Shown here in pieces: positions 26,443 to 36,113 of a DNA stretch of 48,827 nucleotides. Every line of letters begins with the position of its first letter. The stretch's first letter is position 1. Source of the DNA: Syntrophobacterales bacterium (GTDB lineage Bacteria > Desulfobacterota > Desulfobaccia > Desulfobaccales > 0-14-0-80-60-11). A program made the translations under genes and the position numbers. A model generated the notes under the pieces. That model ran no database searches. It had not been told where the DNA came from and saw nothing but the letters and a program-made list of their open reading frames with translations. The DNA is taken from assembly GCA_023512475.1 (NCBI GenBank), contig JAILZL010000022.1, positions 1-48,827 on the forward strand. Direction: 5' to 3'.

Positions 26443-26615
26443 CTTGCACTCCCACGCCATCAGCGCGGTGATCGGCCTGTGGCCCCGGGACGGCCGGGGG
26501 GTGAATTCCGGGAGCCTGTGCCCGGAGGGCGGGCCACCTGTAAATTATTTTAGCAGGAAATTCAACGACCTTGGCGGCCCGTACCCAAAAAGTGCAGCCC
26601 CGGTGCGTTTTTTCC

Positions 26616-26645
26616 TTGATTGCGCCGGACATTCTCTGCTAATGA
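26616..26645 (+). promoter_or_regulatory. Candidate promoter of mltD-like gene
   Basis: TTGATT and TAATGA with an 18-base spacer, in a locally AT-rich part of the divergent 300-bp region. The start would lie about 93 bases before the ATG at 26745. Confidence 0.35.
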
Positions 26646-26744
26646 TGGGGATACCGCACGCAGCAGGGGAGACCCGTCTCATGGGGGAGGCGGGACACGC
26701 GTCCCGGAGATTCCGACCGTTCACCCACAACATGGGGGTTTGAC

Positions 26745-28211
26745 ATGCTATCCTGGTGGATGGCCATCATCCTGACTTCCGCCCTGGCCCTGGGGTGTGG
26801 CGGCGGCAACGCCCGCCATGCCGCCCTCAAACCGGAGGCTCCGCCTCCTGACCTGGCCACGCCAGAACCCGACCTCGACCTGGCCGAGCGGGAAGAGTCC
26901 CTGGGGGGGGAACTGAGCGCCAAGCGCATGGAGGAGCTCCTGGCCAAAAGCGGTCTCACCTCTCTGGACCCGGCCGTGGAGGAGGAGCTCAAGAAATGGG
27001 ACCAGAAGATCAAGTTTGACATGCCGGTGGACGTCAACCGGCAGGTCAAAGCCTATCTCATCTATTTCTCCACCGAGCGCAAGGAGATCATCCGCCGGTA
27101 TCTGGCCCGCTCCACCCGCTATCTGCCCATGATCCACGAGATCTTTCACGAGCACGGCCTGCCCGAGGATCTGGCCTATCTGGCCATGGTGGAGAGCGGC
27201 TTCAATCCCCACGCCTACTCCCATGCCCACGCCTGCGGCATGTGGCAGTTCATCCGGGGCACCGGGGTGCGCTACGGCCTGGCCATCAACAATTACGTGG
27301 ATGAGCGCCGGGACCCGGAAAAATCCACGGTGGCGGCGGCCAAGTACCTCACCGATCTCTACAAGCGCTTCGGCTCCTGGTATCTGGCCGCGGCCAGCTA
27401 CAACTGCGGCGAGGGCCGGGTGCAGAGGGAGATTGACGCCGGCACCCACAAGAACTTCTGGGAACTCTCCGCCAACGAGCGCCTGCCCACCGAAACCAAA
27501 AACTATGTCCCCCAGATGATCGCCGCCATGATCATCGCCAAAAACCCCGAAAAGTTCGGCTTCCGCAACGTCCCGTATCTGCCGCCCCTGAAGTACGACA
27601 CCGTCAAGGTGAATGAGCCCACCTCCCTCAAAGCCGCGGCGCTGGCCAGCGGCGCCTCGGTGGAAGAGATCCAGATGCTCAATCCGGAGCTGCGCAAAGG
27701 GGTGACGCCCCCGGACGCACCGGTCTATGCCCTGCGCATTCCCAAAAACGCGGCGGACAAATTCCATCGCAACATCATGATGGCCCGGGCGGAGTTTCCC
27801 GCCTTCGCCAGTGAGCCCGTCAGGGCCGACACCGGCGGCCGCAGCGTGAGGCGCAGCGGCGGCAGCTCCCGGAAGGTGGCCAAGTCTCAGGGCAAGGCCG
27901 CCGCCGGGGCCAAGAAGGGTGGCGGTCCGGCCTCTGCCCAGGTGGCCGCGGCCAAGAAGGACAAATCCGGCAAGGGGTCGGCGGCCAAGCCCGCCGCCAC
28001 GGTGCATACCGCTTCCATCCTCGGGGGCGGCAAGGCCCCGGCCGGTGCCAAGGCCAGCGCCAAACCGGCGGTGAAGGGCAATGCCACGGTGGCCAAGAAA
28101 AACACCTCCTCCGGCGGCTCTGCCAAGAAGAACAGCGCCACCACCGGCAGCAAGAAGAAGTCGAAACAGACCGCAGGCGCCCCGGTCAGGATGGCCAAAC
28201 GGGGCGGGTGA
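26745..28211 (+). CDS. mltD: MltD-like lytic murein transglycosylase with Lys/Ala-rich tail
   Basis: 488 residues. A lipoprotein-type signal ends at Cys18 (LALGC). A linker (about 20-100) precedes the SLT domain (about 120-270). The catalytic glutamate is in YLAMVESGFNPHAYS, followed by GMWQFIRGTG and YNCGEGRV. The enzyme cleaves peptidoglycan with formation of 1,6-anhydro ends. One degenerate LysM-like segment follows (YDTVKVNEPTSLKAAALASG to about 340). Where MltD proteins usually have further LysM repeats, this one has about 130 residues dominated by Lys, Ala, Gly and Ser (for example KKDKSGKGSAAKPAA), strongly basic and probably disordered. Catalytic assignment is firm; the role of the tail is not known. 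Confidence 0.88.
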   Translation: MLSWWMAIILTSALALGCGGGNARHAALKPEAPPPDLATPEPDLDLAEREESLGGELSAKRMEELLAKSGLTSLDPAVEEELKKWDQKIKFDMPVDVNRQVKAYLIYFSTERKEIIRRYLARSTRYLPMIHEIFHEHGLPEDLAYLAMVESGFNPHAYSHAHACGMWQFIRGTGVRYGLAINNYVDERRDPEKSTVAAAKYLTDLYKRFGSWYLAAASYNCGEGRVQREIDAGTHKNFWELSANERLPTETKNYVPQMIAAMIIAKNPEKFGFRNVPYLPPLKYDTVKVNEPTSLKAAALASGASVEEIQMLNPELRKGVTPPDAPVYALRIPKNAADKFHRNIMMARAEFPAFASEPVRADTGGRSVRRSGGSSRKVAKSQGKAAAGAKKGGGPASAQVAAAKKDKSGKGSAAKPAATVHTASILGGGKAPAGAKASAKPAVKGNATVAKKNTSSGGSAKKNSATTGSKKKSKQTAGAPVRMAKRGG

Positions 28212-28490
28212 GCCTCCAGGCGGGGGTGACCACGGGACAGGCGGGAAGAGGCGGGGCGCACGGGTGCGAGGGGGCGCAAGAGGCGGCCCCCCTGAACCGC
28301 AGAGCGCCCCAAAGACAGGGGGGCGGGGTTCAGCCCGTCCCCTTCCTGTTTTTGGGGGCGGCCGGGGTGAGAGCCCCGGGCCCCGGCGGCCCCCCGGGGC
28401 GATAGCCTCTGCCGGATTTCCGGCGGGGGTCATTTTTTTTCGGCAAAAATGGTCCTGCCCCCTTGATTTTCCCGCCGGCCTGATTAATCA
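28212..28490. other. Non-coding region between mltD-like gene and groES promoter
   Basis: GC-rich and without a supported gene. No strong terminator was found. Together with 28491-28605 it makes a 394-bp gap, whose right-hand end carries the groES regulatory palindromes. Confidence 0.4.
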
Positions 28491-28492
28491 TC

Positions 28493-28498
28493 TATTAT
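28493..28498 (+). promoter_or_regulatory. Candidate -10 box of groES-groEL promoter
   Basis: TATTAT in an AT-rich island. The TTGATT at 28463-28468 is too far (24 bases) to be its ideal -35 partner, so sigma-factor type is left open. A start near 28505 would put both palindromes inside the 5' leader. Confidence 0.35.
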
Positions 28499-28512
28499 CA
28501 CTCCATGGCGGT

Positions 28513-28529
28513 GAGTGCTAACAGCACTC
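28513..28529. promoter_or_regulatory. Palindrome GAGTGCT-AAC-AGCACTC upstream of groES
   Basis: Perfect 7-bp arms with a 3-base centre. The arms are the core halves of the HrcA-binding CIRCE element but in the reverse order (CIRCE is TTAGCACTC-N9-GAGTGCTAA). A further GGCG/CGCC pair at 28507-28510 and 28532-28535 extends the dyad. Confidence 0.7.
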
Positions 28530-28543
28530 GGCGCCGTCCCCGA

Positions 28544-28560
28544 ACTTACATTCTGTAAGT
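28544..28560. promoter_or_regulatory. Palindrome ACTTACA-TTC-TGTAAGT upstream of groES
   Basis: Perfect 7-bp arms with a 3-base centre, the same geometry as the preceding palindrome, centred 31 bases from it (about three helical turns). The sequence is unrelated to the first. It ends about 45 bases before the groES ATG. Confidence 0.7.
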
Positions 28561-28605
28561 GTCTTAAAATTCTTAGTTTTTTCACTTCCAAAAGGAGGAG
28601 GGTCC

Positions 28606-28896
28606 ATGAAGGTCAAACCCCTGAATGATCGCGTGCTGGTCAAGCGCACCGAAGAGATGCAGATGACCAAGGGCGGCATCTACATCCCCGACACCGCCAA
28701 GGAAAAGCCCATCGAAGGCAGGATCATCGCGGTGGGCCCCGGCAAGATGAGTGACCAGGGTCAGCGCATGACCCTGCAGGTGAAGGAAGGGGACCGGGTG
28801 CTGTTCAGCAAGTACGCGGGCACCGAGATCAAGATCGAAGGCGAAGAATACCTCATGATGCGGGAAGACGACATCCTGGCCATCATCGAAGAGTAA
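28606..28896 (+). CDS. groS: Co-chaperonin GroES
   Basis: 96 residues. It starts [14 protein letters not shown] and contains the mobile loop ([18 protein letters not shown], about 18-35), the GRIIAVGPG segment and the [17 protein letters not shown] segment, and ends DILAIIEE, all standard for GroES. It caps GroEL and assists ATP-driven folding. AAGGAGGAGG precedes the ATG. groEL follows after 57 bases, forming the usual two-gene operon. Regulation probably involves the palindromes at 28513-28560. Confidence 0.98.
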   Translation: MKVKPLNDRVLVKRTEEMQMTKGGIYIPDTAKEKPIEGRIIAVGPGKMSDQGQRMTLQVKEGDRVLFSKYAGTEIKIEGEEYLMMREDDILAIIEE

Positions 28897-30585
<1,689 letters not shown>

Positions 30586-30660
30586 TCAGGGGGGAGGGGC
30601 TCAGGGCCAGCGGCCTTAAGCCCCGCCCCACACCCATCCTGCCATCCCGAGGGAAAAACC

Positions 30661-30700
30661 ACGCGGGGTGGGCCTGGCCGGCCTACCCCGCGTTATTTTT
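30661..30700 (+). terminator. Intrinsic terminator after groEL
   Basis: ACGCGGGGTGGGCC (30661-30674) pairs with GGCCTACCCCGCGT (30680-30693) over 14 bp with one G-T pair and a 5-base loop, followed by TATTTTT. Confidence 0.85.
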
Positions 30701-30763
30701 CCCCAATTCCTTTTCTGGGGGGATGGGAGATCAGGTCCTTGGCCCTCCCCCACCCCTTTCCCC

Positions 30764-31603
30764 TCATTCCGCCCAGATGACCCCGGCGTAGCCCACGAAG
30801 GAGTCCCCCGGCAGGACGTCGTAGCTGGTGTAGTACTCCACCAGCACCCCCCGGGTGGCGCCCAGCTTTTTGGCCCCGGCCAGAGCCGCGGCGGGCGCGC
30901 CGGCGGAGCAGGAGCTCAGGTCCCGGTCTGCCAGGGAGAGAGCCGCCAGGGGGTCCAGTCTCAGGAGCGCCTCCAGGAAGCGCCGGTCATTCACCTCCTT
31001 CACCCACTTTACCGCGGCCGGACCATAGCCCTGGGGGGCGAAGCCGTAGTTGAGCCCGTAGTGGGTGAGGTCGGCGGAGCCGATGAGAAGCAGGCTCTGC
31101 CCCAGTTCCTGGGCCACCTCCACCACCGCCTCCCCCAGGCGCACCGCCTCCGGGGTCTGGGGGGCGCGCACGGCCAGGAGCCGGGACCGGGGGAAGAAGT
31201 ATTTCACGAAGGGCAGGTTGACCTCAATGGTGTTATCGCCGGGGTATTCCGGCTTCAGGGGGAGCCGCCGCCTGAGGGGGTCGTAGAAGTCGGTGGCCAG
31301 GGGGATGTCCCCCAAAGGGGTCTCCCAGGCGTCCTCGGTGACCAGCAGGGGCGGGCCCCCGGCCAGATGCCCCCCGAAAAGGGCCACCACCTCGGGCTGG
31401 CCGGCCTGGGCGCAGAGAGAGAAGACCCGGGCGGCCAGCTTGCCGGAGAAATACCAGCCGGCATGGGGCACCAAGCCCCCCTGGGGCTGAAGGCCGGGCT
31501 CCAGGGGCTGCAGCCCGGCGATGAATTTCTCGATTTCCGCCCGGCAGGCCGCGCCGCTGCCGGGGTACCAGCCGGATGACAACATGCGGGGGCGCACCGC
31601 CAT
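30764..31603 (-). CDS. amrB: AmmeMemoRadiSam system protein B (Memo-like)
   Basis: 279 residues with an AGGAGG site before the ATG. It begins MAVRPRMLSSGWYPG and has GLVPHAGWYFSGKLAARVF, HLAGG, and GSADLTHYG, the histidine-bearing segments of Memo/AmmB proteins, which resemble class III extradiol dioxygenases in fold. AmmeMemoRadiSam proteins occur as sets of a Memo-like protein, an AMMECR1 domain and a radical-SAM protein. The other members are not in this window. The reaction is not well defined in bacteria. It lies 126 bases after the carboxyltransferase-like gene and may be part of that leftward transcript. Confidence 0.85.
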   Translation of the reverse strand: MAVRPRMLSSGWYPGSGAACRAEIEKFIAGLQPLEPGLQPQGGLVPHAGWYFSGKLAARVFSLCAQAGQPEVVALFGGHLAGGPPLLVTEDAWETPLGDIPLATDFYDPLRRRLPLKPEYPGDNTIEVNLPFVKYFFPRSRLLAVRAPQTPEAVRLGEAVVEVAQELGQSLLLIGSADLTHYGLNYGFAPQGYGPAAVKWVKEVNDRRFLEALLRLDPLAALSLADRDLSSCSAGAPAAALAGAKKLGATRGVLVEYYTSYDVLPGDSFVGYAGVIWAE

Positions 31604-31729
31604 GGCCTCCTCCTGGTCCTCCGGGCCGGGACCGGCGCCCCGGCGCCGGGTGGGGCGTGATCAAAGCGGGGCTGGGCCCTTGCTCCGACAGGGGCCGGGA
31701 AAGCCCCGCCTCCCCCGGCCGGCGGCGCC

Positions 31730-33397
31730 TCAGCCCTTGCCGGTCTTGAGGAGAAATTCCTCCACTTGGCCGTTGATGGTGAGGAACACCGGGGTGAACT
31801 CCTCATCCCGGGGGAAGGTCTTGCCCACCCGGATGCGATAGGTGTCGCCATGCAGGGTGACGAGGTATTCCGGCGCCTCCCCGGTGCCGGGGGCCAACTG
31901 CACCAGGATCTCCTCGGTATTGTCATGGATGTTGATGAAGAGCACCTGCTTGCCGTGGCGCTCGCCCCCCACCCCCTCCAGCCGGGCCGCCACCTCGTCC
32001 CCCCGGTGAGCCAGCACCAGAGAGGAGGTGCTGATGGAGATGGGGTAGGGCTGCGGGGGCCGGGGGGCCCGGGGCGGGGCCGCGCCGGCGCTGCGGGCGT
32101 AAAAGAGCTCCTCTGCCTCCGCCGGGAAGAGGGAGTAGGTGAGAAGATCCTCCTCCGTGTCCAGATCCGGCCGGTGGAGCAGGGGCGCCTCTTCCTCCAG
32201 TTCCTCCTCCACGCCCTCCACCCAGCCCAGGACCCGCTGCTGCAACTCCAGGCTCACCGGGGTGTGGAGCCGGCCGTAGCGGCCCTTGAGGAGGTCCACC
32301 AGGCTGGGGACCAGGGTGTCGTAGCGCCGGGGGGCCAGAATGTTCTCCACCGCCTGCAGGCCCACGATCTCCAGGATGCGGCCCTTGAGGGCCGGATAGC
32401 CCAGGTCGGCCCAGACCTGGTGGGCCTCCTTGTAGGCCTGGCTCTGCCGGTCCCGGGCATCCCGACGCAACAGCTCCTCCCGGACGAAGTCCTTCAGCAG
32501 GCCGGGGATGGAGGCAGGCCCCGGCAGATCATCGGGCCGCCTCAGGGCCGGCTCCTGGTAGTGGTATTGCTCTTTCAGGTAATCGATGAATTCCGTCGCC
32601 TCGCCCAAGGCGTCCATGTCCAGCTGCGGATCATGGCGGGTGCCCCCCAAAGACAGCATCAGGGACTGGACCGGGGGCGGCCCGTACGGCCAGGAGAGGG
32701 CTGCCAGGGTGGTGTCCACCAGCTCCGCCCCCCGGCGGACCCCCTCCTGATAGCAGGCCACCGCAGTCTGGAGGTTGTCGTGCAGATGCAGCCGCACCGG
32801 CTGGGAGTAGTAGCGCTTGAAGGCCGCCACCAGGGTCCCCACCTGCAGAGGGGCCAGCATCCCGAAGGAATCGTTGAAGCAGATGACGTCCGCGCCCAGA
32901 TTCACCAGGCGGCCGGCCAGGTTGAGGTAATCCTCCAGGGTGATGTGGGGGTTCTGGCTGATGAGCACGGTGGCTTCCACCTGCTTGCGCAGCTCCTTGC
33001 CGGTGGACACCGCCACCGCCATGTTGTCCGGGTCGTTGAGGTTGTCATAGACCCGGATGATATCCACCCCGAAGTGGGCCGCCCGGGTGACGAAGCGGCG
33101 GATGAGCTCGGGCTCGTAGGGCTTGAAGCCCACCAGCATGCGCCCCCGGATGATCATCTGCAACGGGGTGTTGGCCAGGGCCCGGCGCAGGCGCCGCAGG
33201 CGCTGCCAGGGGTCCTCCTTCATCTCGGTGAGGGTGGCGTAAAAGGTGGTGCCGCCCCAGCAATCCAGGGAATAGAAACCCACCCGGTCCAGGAGGGCGG
33301 CCAGACGCACCAGATCCTCCTGCACCAGGAAGCGGTGGACAAAGTCCTCCTGGCCATCCCGCAAGGTGACGTCGCTGACTTTGGCCGGATTAAACAT
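31730..33397 (-). CDS. Carboxyltransferase-fold (PycB/OadA-like) protein lacking key catalytic residues
   Basis: 555 residues. The first about 300 match the TIM-barrel carboxyltransferase domain of pyruvate carboxylase or oxaloacetate decarboxylase: LRDGQED (12-18), SLDCWGGTTF, QMIIRGRMLVGF, DIIRVYDNLND, metal-site HLHDN (H204, H206). Two residues central to the known chemistry differ. The lysine that is carbamylated in the usual CIKDMAG motif is N175 here (CFNDSFG), and the threonine after the HxHD motif is N208. A PYC/OADA-type helical domain follows, then about 100 residues that end TINGQVEEFLLKTGKG where a biotinyl domain would begin; no MKM biotin site exists. Its ATG overlaps the stop of the biotin carboxylase gene by 8 bases. 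It may use another acceptor or have a non-carboxylating role. Confidence 0.8.
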   Translation of the reverse strand: MFNPAKVSDVTLRDGQEDFVHRFLVQEDLVRLAALLDRVGFYSLDCWGGTTFYATLTEMKEDPWQRLRRLRRALANTPLQMIIRGRMLVGFKPYEPELIRRFVTRAAHFGVDIIRVYDNLNDPDNMAVAVSTGKELRKQVEATVLISQNPHITLEDYLNLAGRLVNLGADVICFNDSFGMLAPLQVGTLVAAFKRYYSQPVRLHLHDNLQTAVACYQEGVRRGAELVDTTLAALSWPYGPPPVQSLMLSLGGTRHDPQLDMDALGEATEFIDYLKEQYHYQEPALRRPDDLPGPASIPGLLKDFVREELLRRDARDRQSQAYKEAHQVWADLGYPALKGRILEIVGLQAVENILAPRRYDTLVPSLVDLLKGRYGRLHTPVSLELQQRVLGWVEGVEEELEEEAPLLHRPDLDTEEDLLTYSLFPAEAEELFYARSAGAAPPRAPRPPQPYPISISTSSLVLAHRGDEVAARLEGVGGERHGKQVLFINIHDNTEEILVQLAPGTGEAPEYLVTLHGDTYRIRVGKTFPRDEEFTPVFLTINGQVEEFLLKTGKG

Positions 33398-34838
33398 GGC
33401 TGCCGCTCTTTTTGGCGATCTGATTCAGGTGGCAGAACAGGGCCGCACTGGCCACATAGAAGCGGTCCCAGGGTTCCACCACCTCCTCATAGGTGAGTTC
33501 CGGCAGCTTGCGCTCCAGAAAATCGGTGGTGAAGGTGCCGGCCCGGAACTCCTCGTCCTTAAGCAGACGGCGATAAAAGGGGATGGTGGTCTTGATGCCC
33601 CGGATGACATACTCCCCCAGGGCCCGGTCCATGCGGGCCAATGCCTCCTCCCAGGTGCGCCCCCAGACGCAGAGTTTGGAGAGCAGAGGATCAAAGTAGG
33701 GGGGCACCTCATAACCGCCGAAGACGCAGCCGTCCAGACGGACCCCCACCCCCCCGGGGGAATAGTAGCGGGTGATGCGTCCCGGCGAGGGGAAGAAGTT
33801 GTTCCGGGGATCCTCGGCGTTGATGCGGCATTCGATGGCATAACCCCGGAGCATCACCTCCTCCTGGGTGAAGGACAGGGGTTCCCCGGCGGCCACCCGG
33901 ATCTGCTCTTTCACCAGGTCGATGCCGGTGATGAGCTCGGTGATGGGGTGCTCCACCTGCACCCGGGTGTTCATCTCCAGGAAGTAGAAATTGAGATGCT
34001 TGTCCACCAGAAATTCCATGGTGCCCAGGGAATGGTAGCTCAGGGAGGCGGCCGCCTTTTTGGCCACCTCCCCCATCTCCTGGCGCTTTTCCGGGGTCAG
34101 CACCAGGGAGGGGGCGATTTCGATGAGCTTCTGGTGCCGCCGCTGGATGGAGCAGTCCCGTTCCCCCAGGTGCACCAGGCGGCCCTGAGTGTCCCCCACA
34201 ATCTGGATCTCGATGTGTTTGGGCTCCTCGATGAACTTTTCCAGATAAATGCCTTCATCGCCGAAGGCGCGGCCGGCCTCCCGGCGGGCCCCCTCCAGGC
34301 TGTCCAGCATCTCCTCTTCGGTCCACACGAGGCGCATGCCCCGGCCGCCGCCGCCGCCCTTGGCCTTCACCAGCAAGGGGAAGCCGATGCGGGCGGCGTG
34401 CTCCCGGGCCTCCTCCGGGGCCGTGATCACGGGCGACCCGGGAATGATGGGCACCCCGGCCGCCGCCATGAGCTGCCGGGCCAGAACCTTGTCCCCCATC
34501 TGCCGGATGGCCTCCGGGGGCGGGCCGATGAAGGTGAGCCCGGCCTCAACGCAGGCCTGGGCGAACTGCCAGTTCTCCGCCCCGAAGCCGTAGCCGGGGT
34601 GAATGGCGTCGGCCCCGGCCCACTTGGCCACCTCAATGATCTGGGGGAAATCCAGATACCCCGCCAGGGGCCCCGGACTCACGGAGATGGCCTGATCCGC
34701 CTTGACGATATGGAGGGCGTTGGCATCATGTTCGGTGTAAATGGCCACCGTGGGGATGCCCAGCTCCTTGCAGGCCCGGATGATGCGGATGGCGATCTCA
34801 CCGCGGTTGGCAATCAGGACTTTGCGAAACAGAGGCAT
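33390..34838 (-). CDS. Biotin carboxylase subunit (PycA/AccC type)
   Basis: 482 residues from the ATG at 34838; the open frame extends 5 codons to a TTG. N-terminal FRKVLIANRGEIAIRIIRACKE, the ATP-grasp glycine loop KAKGGGGGRGMR, CSIQRRHQKLIEIAPS, and the catalytic EMNTRVQVEHP are all present. The C-terminal about 45 residues past the usual AccC end (YEEVVEPWDRFYVASAALFC) resemble stand-alone pyruvate carboxylase A subunits. It carboxylates biotin on a carrier using ATP and bicarbonate. The carrier is not encoded here, as the coupled downstream protein lacks a biotin domain. A good promoter lies at 34886-34914. The ribosome site is weak. Confidence 0.9.
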   Translation of the reverse strand: MPLFRKVLIANRGEIAIRIIRACKELGIPTVAIYTEHDANALHIVKADQAISVSPGPLAGYLDFPQIIEVAKWAGADAIHPGYGFGAENWQFAQACVEAGLTFIGPPPEAIRQMGDKVLARQLMAAAGVPIIPGSPVITAPEEAREHAARIGFPLLVKAKGGGGGRGMRLVWTEEEMLDSLEGARREAGRAFGDEGIYLEKFIEEPKHIEIQIVGDTQGRLVHLGERDCSIQRRHQKLIEIAPSLVLTPEKRQEMGEVAKKAAASLSYHSLGTMEFLVDKHLNFYFLEMNTRVQVEHPITELITGIDLVKEQIRVAAGEPLSFTQEEVMLRGYAIECRINAEDPRNNFFPSPGRITRYYSPGGVGVRLDGCVFGGYEVPPYFDPLLSKLCVWGRTWEEALARMDRALGEYVIRGIKTTIPFYRRLLKDEEFRAGTFTTDFLERKLPELTYEEVVEPWDRFYVASAALFCHLNQIAKKSGSHV

Positions 34839-34885
34839 GGTCAAGGAAACCAAGATAATTATTTTTTCTTTAAAATCCTAAGATT

Positions 34886-34914
34886 ATTAAACGTGAGGGA
34901 CACCCCTTTGTCAA
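34886..34914 (-). promoter_or_regulatory. Sigma-70-type promoter of biotin carboxylase operon
   Basis: On the minus strand TTGACA (34914-34909) and TTTAAT (34891-34886) are 17 bases apart. The -35 box overlaps the stop codon of the upstream MFS gene (34913-34911). The start lies near 34879, about 40 bases before the ATG. Confidence 0.7.
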
Positions 34915-36113
34915 GGTCGCTCACGGCGCCGGCGGGCCGCGCTCAGGTGCCGGGAGACCGCCACCAAAAGGGGCAGGGCGCTCAGCTGCAGAAGGCAGGA
35001 AAACAGGATCAGGGCCCACAGCGCCTGCCCATACAGCAGACCCATGACCGCGCTCCCCAGAAACCAGCACAGGCCGAAGCCGGCATGGAAGATGCCGAAG
35101 GCCGTGGCCCGCCGGTTAAGGGGGACCAGCTCCGCCAGGACCGCCTTGACCACGGATTCCTGGGCCCCCATGCCGATACCCCACAGCACCATGCCGGCCA
35201 GGGCCACGTAAAAGCCCCCCCAGAAGACGAGGGGGGCAAAGAGCGCCGCCAGCAGCACCGCGGTCAAAAGGACCGGCATCCCCAGGCGGTCAAAGAGCCG
35301 CCCCAGGATCAGGGCGGCCACGGCATCCACCCCCATGGCCGCGGCATAAAACAGGGGGATCCAGGCCGGGCTCAGGACCTGGGTGGCACCCAGATGATAG
35401 GCGATGAGGGGGAAGTCGGCATAGCCCGCGGCAATGAGCCCCAAAGCCCCCACATAGAGCCAGAAAGGGCGACTCAGGCCGTGGGTCTCCAGCTCCGGCA
35501 CCCTCACCTCCAGGTCCCGGGGCTGGGGATAAAGCCGGGAGGCCACCCCGATCACCACCAGGGCCGAAAGAGCCGGCACCAGGAGCCCGGCGAACCCGGC
35601 CCGGTAGCTGTCCTGCCAGGCCAGCAGGCCCGCCACCATCAGGGGCCCCGCCACCGCCCCCAGCTGATCCATGGCCTCATGGAAGCCGAAGCCCCAGCCC
35701 CGGCCTACCCGGCTGACCGCATGGGAGAGCATGGCATCCCGGGCGGGGGTGCGCACCGCCTTGCCCAGGCGCTCCAGGAGCATGAGCCCGGCGGCCACCG
35801 GCCAGGAGCCCGCCAAAGCCAGGAGGGGCACCGCCAGCAGATTGCAGGCATACCCCGCCCAGGTGATGCCCCAGTAGCGGCCCAGGCGGTCGGTGAGGTA
35901 GCCGGAGGCCAGCCTCAGGGCGTAGCCCAGAAACTCCCCCAGCCCCGCCACCGTGGCCACCACCAGGGCGCCGGCCCCCAGGGTCCCCAAAAAGGGCCCG
36001 GTGATGCTCCGGGCCCCCTCATAGGTCAGATCGCTGAAGAGGCTGACCACCCCCACCAGAACGATGAAATTCCAGGCACTCCGGTGGGGGGACGGTCCGG
36101 AGGGCGGTTTCAT
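34911..36113 (-). CDS. MFS transporter
   Basis: 400 residues from the ATG at 36113, preceded by GGAGAGAA. About 12 hydrophobic segments; the first half has SDLTYEGARSITGPFLGTLG and the loop motif GYLTDRLGRYWG between helices 2 and 3, then RLGKAVRTPARDAMLSHA, a signature of a bacterial MFS subfamily of unassigned substrate. It is translationally coupled to the M23-type gene: its ATG overlaps that gene's TGA as ATGA. The substrate is unknown; relatives are annotated only as permeases. Confidence 0.88.
   Translation of the reverse strand: MKPPSGPSPHRSAWNFIVLVGVVSLFSDLTYEGARSITGPFLGTLGAGALVVATVAGLGEFLGYALRLASGYLTDRLGRYWGITWAGYACNLLAVPLLALAGSWPVAAGLMLLERLGKAVRTPARDAMLSHAVSRVGRGWGFGFHEAMDQLGAVAGPLMVAGLLAWQDSYRAGFAGLLVPALSALVVIGVASRLYPQPRDLEVRVPELETHGLSRPFWLYVGALGLIAAGYADFPLIAYHLGATQVLSPAWIPLFYAAAMGVDAVAALILGRLFDRLGMPVLLTAVLLAALFAPLVFWGGFYVALAGMVLWGIGMGAQESVVKAVLAELVPLNRRATAFGIFHAGFGLCWFLGSAVMGLLYGQALWALILFSCLLQLSALPLLVAVSRHLSAARRRRERP

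Noticed and set aside
28513-28529. A canonical CIRCE operator before groES
   Set aside because: The half-sites are in the wrong order and are separated by 3 bases in place of 9; no second canonical copy was found.
31730-33397. Plain annotation as pyruvate carboxylase subunit B
   Set aside because: The usual carbamylated lysine, the catalytic threonine and the biotinyl domain are all missing, so the activity should not be assumed.
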